From contig NZ_PXYL01000006.1 of NCBI RefSeq assembly GCF_003012705.1, positions 62,001 to 126,000 on the forward strand: a stretch of DNA of 64,000 nt, written 5' to 3'. Shown one piece after another: positions 61,541 through 64,000 of this stretch (its first letter is position 1; the number at the start of each line of letters is the position of its first letter). The notes under the pieces are model-generated. The model was not told the DNA's origin. It was given only the letters and a program-made list of their open reading frames with translations, and did no database searches. Both the position numbers and the translations under genes were made by a program. The DNA comes from Pseudaminobacter soli (ex Li et al. 2025) (GTDB lineage: Bacteria > Pseudomonadota > Alphaproteobacteria > Rhizobiales > Rhizobiaceae).

Positions 61541-64000
61541 TCAGCCCTCCTGCTTCTTGAGGAGAGCAGTACCGAGCGCCAGCAGAACGGGTATTGCGAT
61601 GACGAGTGGAACGAATGCGCCGGCCAGGTCGTGGAAATCGAGCGCCTTGGAGAAGGTGCCGCGCGAGATCGTCACGAAATAGGTGGTCGGGTAGATCGAG
61701 CCGATGAATGCGCCCGCGCCCTGCAGCGAGGAGACCGGGTCGATCAGGCCAGAATACTGCACCGCCGGGATCAGGGTGATCAGCGCCGTGCCGAAGATGG
61801 CCGCGATCTGGCTGTTGATGAATGTCGAGATCACCAAGCCCATCGCGGTGGTGACGATGACATAGAGGAACGCTGCCGCCGCATAGGTCCAGAAGCTGCC
61901 GGTGAAGGGCACGCGGAATATGAATACCGCGAAGGCCGTCAGCATGAGAAAGTTCAGCATTCCGAGCGCGATGTAGGGCATCTGCTTGCCGAGCAGGAAT
62001 TCCAGCCGGGTGGTTGGCGTGACGTAGAAATTGATGATCGAGCCGAGTTCCTTTTCGCGCACCACGCTCAGCACCGACAGCATCGCGGGTATCATGAGCA
62101 GCAGGATAGGGATGACCGCCGGCACCATCGCAACCAGGCTTTTGACGTCCGGATTGTAGCGGTAGCGGATTTCCAGCTGGAAATTGCCGACCGTCGCCGC
62201 CGAGCCATAGAGCTTTCGGGCCTGCTCGGTCAGCCATTTCGAGTGCATGCCCTGCACATAGCCGCGCACCGTCTCGGCCCGCGTGGGAATGGCGCCGTCT
62301 ATCCAGGCGCCGATCTGGACATCCTTGGCGCGCGCCACGTCGCGGCCGAAGCCGGGCGGTATTTCTATCGCCAGGCTCAGTTCCCCGTTGCGCATCCTTC
62401 GGTCCAGGTCCGCATAATCGATTATGGGGTCCTTCTCGATGAAGTAGCGGGAGCCGGAAATCTGCTGGACGTAGTCGCGGCTGATGGTCGTGTCGTCGCG
62501 GTCGAGGACGGCAAAGGTCAGGTTCTCGACATCCATGTTGATGCCGTAGCCGATGACGAACATCAGGATCACGCTGCCGACCACCGCAAGCGTGGCCCGG
62601 ATGGGGTCGCGCTGCAATTCCAGTGCCTCGCGCCTCGAATAGGCGAACATGCGCCGGAAGTTGAGAAACCAGCTGGTCGACTGTTTCTGCGGCTGAGGTT
62701 CCGGCTCGATGGGAACGATTGCCGGCTGGCTCGCGCCTTTCTCTTCGCCTATGGCCTCCTCAAGATAGGCTACGAAGGCTTCCTCCAAGGTGGAGGCAGA
62801 CTTCTTCCTGACGATTTCCGCCGGCGTCGCGCTGACGAGCACCTTGCCCGCGTGCATGAGCGAAATGCGGTCGCAGCGCTCGGCCTCGTTCATGAAGTGC
62901 GTTGAGACGAAGATCGTCACATTGTCCTTGCGCGAGAGGTCCGACAACATCTGCCAGAAGTTGTCGCGCGCGACCGGGTCGACGCCCGAGGTCGGCTCGT
63001 CGAGGATGAGGATGTCCGGGGCGTGGATCATGGCGACTGCCAGCGACAGACGCTGCCGAATGCCAAGCGGCAATGCATCCGGCAATACATCCATCACGTC
63101 GGTGAGGCCGAACCGCTCGGCCATCTCCTTGATGCGGCCGGGTATGGTCTTCGGCGGCACGCTGAAGAGCTTGGCATGCAACTCGAAATTCTGGCGAACG
63201 GTAAGTTCCGAGTAGAGCGAGAAGGCTTGGGACATGTAGCCGACGCGGCGGCGGGTCTCGATATTGCCGGTATCCACCTTCTGGCCGAAGAGGTATGCGG
63301 TGCCTTCCGTTGCCGGTAGCAGCCCGGTCAGCATCTTCATGGTCGTGGTCTTGCCGCAGCCATTGGAGCCAAGGAAGCCGAAGATCTCTCCCTGCTCGAT
63401 CTTGAAGCTGACATTGTCGACGGCGGTGAAGTCGCCGAAGCGCATGGTCAGATGCTGTGCCTCGATTGCTATTTCCTCATCGCTCTTTGGGCGCGGAGGA
63501 ATGATCACCTCCGTGTAGCCGTGGCGCTTTTCCTCGGGCAGAAGCGCGATGAACGCGGCGTCGAGCGTGGACGTACCGGTCTTCTGCAGCAGTTCGGCCG
63601 GAGAACCGGTCGCGAGCACGCGCCCGGCATCCATCGCCACCAGCCAGTCGAACCGCGCGGCCTCCTCCATATAGGCGGTGGCGACGATGACGCTCATGCC
63701 CTTGCGGCCCGTCCTGATCTCGTCGATCAGTTCCCAGAACTGGCGGCGCGCCAGGGGATCGACGCCGGTCGTCGGCTCGTCGAGGATCAAGAGGTCCGGA
63801 TCGTGGATCAGCGCGCAGCAAAGACCGAGCTTCTGCTTCATGCCGCCCGACAGCTTGCCGGCGGGGCGGTCGGCGAAGCGTTCAAGGCCCGTGCTCTCAA
63901 GGAGTTCGGTGATGCGCCGTTCGCGCTCCTGCCTGTCGTGGCCGAACAGGCGGCCAAAGAAGTCCACATTCTCGAACACGGAAAGCGTCGGATAGAGGTT
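61541..64000 (-). CDS. rbbA: RbbA-like ABC exporter: two ATPase domains fused to an ABC-2 permease, 5' end outside window
   Basis: Large fusion protein, at least 819 residues visible; the N-terminus with the first Walker A lies beyond the right edge. The partial first ATPase domain has [20 protein letters not shown], the signature [21 protein letters not shown] and Walker [14 protein letters not shown]. The second has Walker [24 protein letters not shown] in place of LSGGQ, and Walker [13 protein letters not shown]. The C-terminal 370 residues form an ABC-2 permease. Order and motifs match E. coli RbbA (911 residues), a ribosome-associated ATPase also taken as part of an efflux system with YhiI and YhhJ. 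The second signature is degenerate. Confidence 0.92.
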   Translation of the reverse strand, partial: NLYPTLSVFENVDFFGRLFGHDRQERERRITELLESTGLERFADRPAGKLSGGMKQKLGLCCALIHDPDLLILDEPTTGVDPLARRQFWELIDEIRTGRKGMSVIVATAYMEEAARFDWLVAMDAGRVLATGSPAELLQKTGTSTLDAAFIALLPEEKRHGYTEVIIPPRPKSDEEIAIEAQHLTMRFGDFTAVDNVSFKIEQGEIFGFLGSNGCGKTTTMKMLTGLLPATEGTAYLFGQKVDTGNIETRRRVGYMSQAFSLYSELTVRQNFELHAKLFSVPPKTIPGRIKEMAERFGLTDVMDVLPDALPLGIRQRLSLAVAMIHAPDILILDEPTSGVDPVARDNFWQMLSDLSRKDNVTIFVSTHFMNEAERCDRISLMHAGKVLVSATPAEIVRKKSASTLEEAFVAYLEEAIGEEKGASQPAIVPIEPEPQPQKQSTSWFLNFRRMFAYSRREALELQRDPIRATLAVVGSVILMFVIGYGINMDVENLTFAVLDRDDTTISRDYVQQISGSRYFIEKDPIIDYADLDRRMRNGELSLAIEIPPGFGRDVARAKDVQIGAWIDGAIPTRAETVRGYVQGMHSKWLTEQARKLYGSAATVGNFQLEIRYRYNPDVKSLVAMVPAVIPILLLMIPAMLSVLSVVREKELGSIINFYVTPTTRLEFLLGKQMPYIALGMLNFLMLTAFAVFIFRVPFTGSFWTYAAAAFLYVIVTTAMGLVISTFINSQIAAIFGTALITLIPAVQYSGLIDPVSSLQGAGAFIGSIYPTTYFVTISRGTFSKALDFHDLAGAFVPLVIAIPVLLALGTALLKKQEG

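Noticed and set aside
1-64000. tRNA or rRNA genes, CRISPR arrays, insertion sequences, prophage or integrase genes
   Set aside because: I looked for T-arm-like motifs, regularly spaced repeats and transposase or integrase motifs and found none that hold up.

Overview
The window is chromosomal DNA from an alphaproteobacterium of the order Hyphomicrobiales, most likely a Mesorhizobium or Aminobacter relative. The evidence is the high GC content with strong GC bias at third codon positions, a NAD-type fdsGBA-fdhD-fdsD formate dehydrogenase operon, several ABC importers, DUF930 and DUF3775 proteins, and GC-rich palindromic intergenic elements of the rhizobial type. I see no tRNA, rRNA, CRISPR array, transposase or phage gene. 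Almost all DNA is coding, mostly in short operons with 4-base or 11-base overlaps.

Layout. 1-3.5 kb (minus): proXVW-type glycine betaine/proline importer, with proW running off the left edge; a divergent DeoR regulator follows. 4.6-6.6 kb (minus): histidine kinase and OmpR-type response regulator, divergent from a phospholipid N-methyltransferase-like gene and a DedA gene. 8.1-15.4 kb (plus): LysR regulator, then ydcSTUV-patD, a polyamine-type ABC importer with a gamma-aminobutyraldehyde dehydrogenase, then a secreted SnoaL-like protein. 15.5-22.7 kb (minus): LysR regulator and the formate dehydrogenase operon. 22.7-27.9 kb: VOC protein, Mrp/ApbC carrier, CoxG-like protein, methyltransferase and a pentonate dehydratase. 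28.6-33.9 kb (minus): dppABCDF dipeptide importer. 34.4-39.7 kb: fadD with an Ala/Lys-rich head, a cysteine-less Asp/Glu racemase homologue, a HAD phosphatase and pgi. 40-47.7 kb: MocR regulator, non-pyrrolysine MttB homologue, small exported proteins, a flavin monooxygenase, and a two-gene unit behind an FNR/FixK box. 47.8-53.8 kb: LuxR solo, second polyamine-type ABC importer and an SDR dehydrogenase. 54.2-64 kb: RND efflux pair, small periplasmic proteins including an HdeA homologue, a stress-type membrane protein, and a YhhJ/RbbA ABC exporter; rbbA runs off the right edge and yhhJ carries an apparent frameshift.

Together the genes describe a soil or rhizosphere heterotroph that imports betaines, polyamines and peptides, oxidises formate for NADH, and has an envelope/acid-stress block at the right end. 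The most useful new observations are: a three-copy hairpin repeat whose first bases serve as the stop codon of two genes; paired 11-bp direct repeats linking the two-component system to the lipid/DedA operon; an ATAG-N7-CTAT operator in front of fdsG; an FNR/FixK box in front of a phosphoribosyltransferase gene; the histone-like head on FadD; the racemase homologue with both catalytic cysteines replaced by serine; and the C6-run frameshift in yhhJ.
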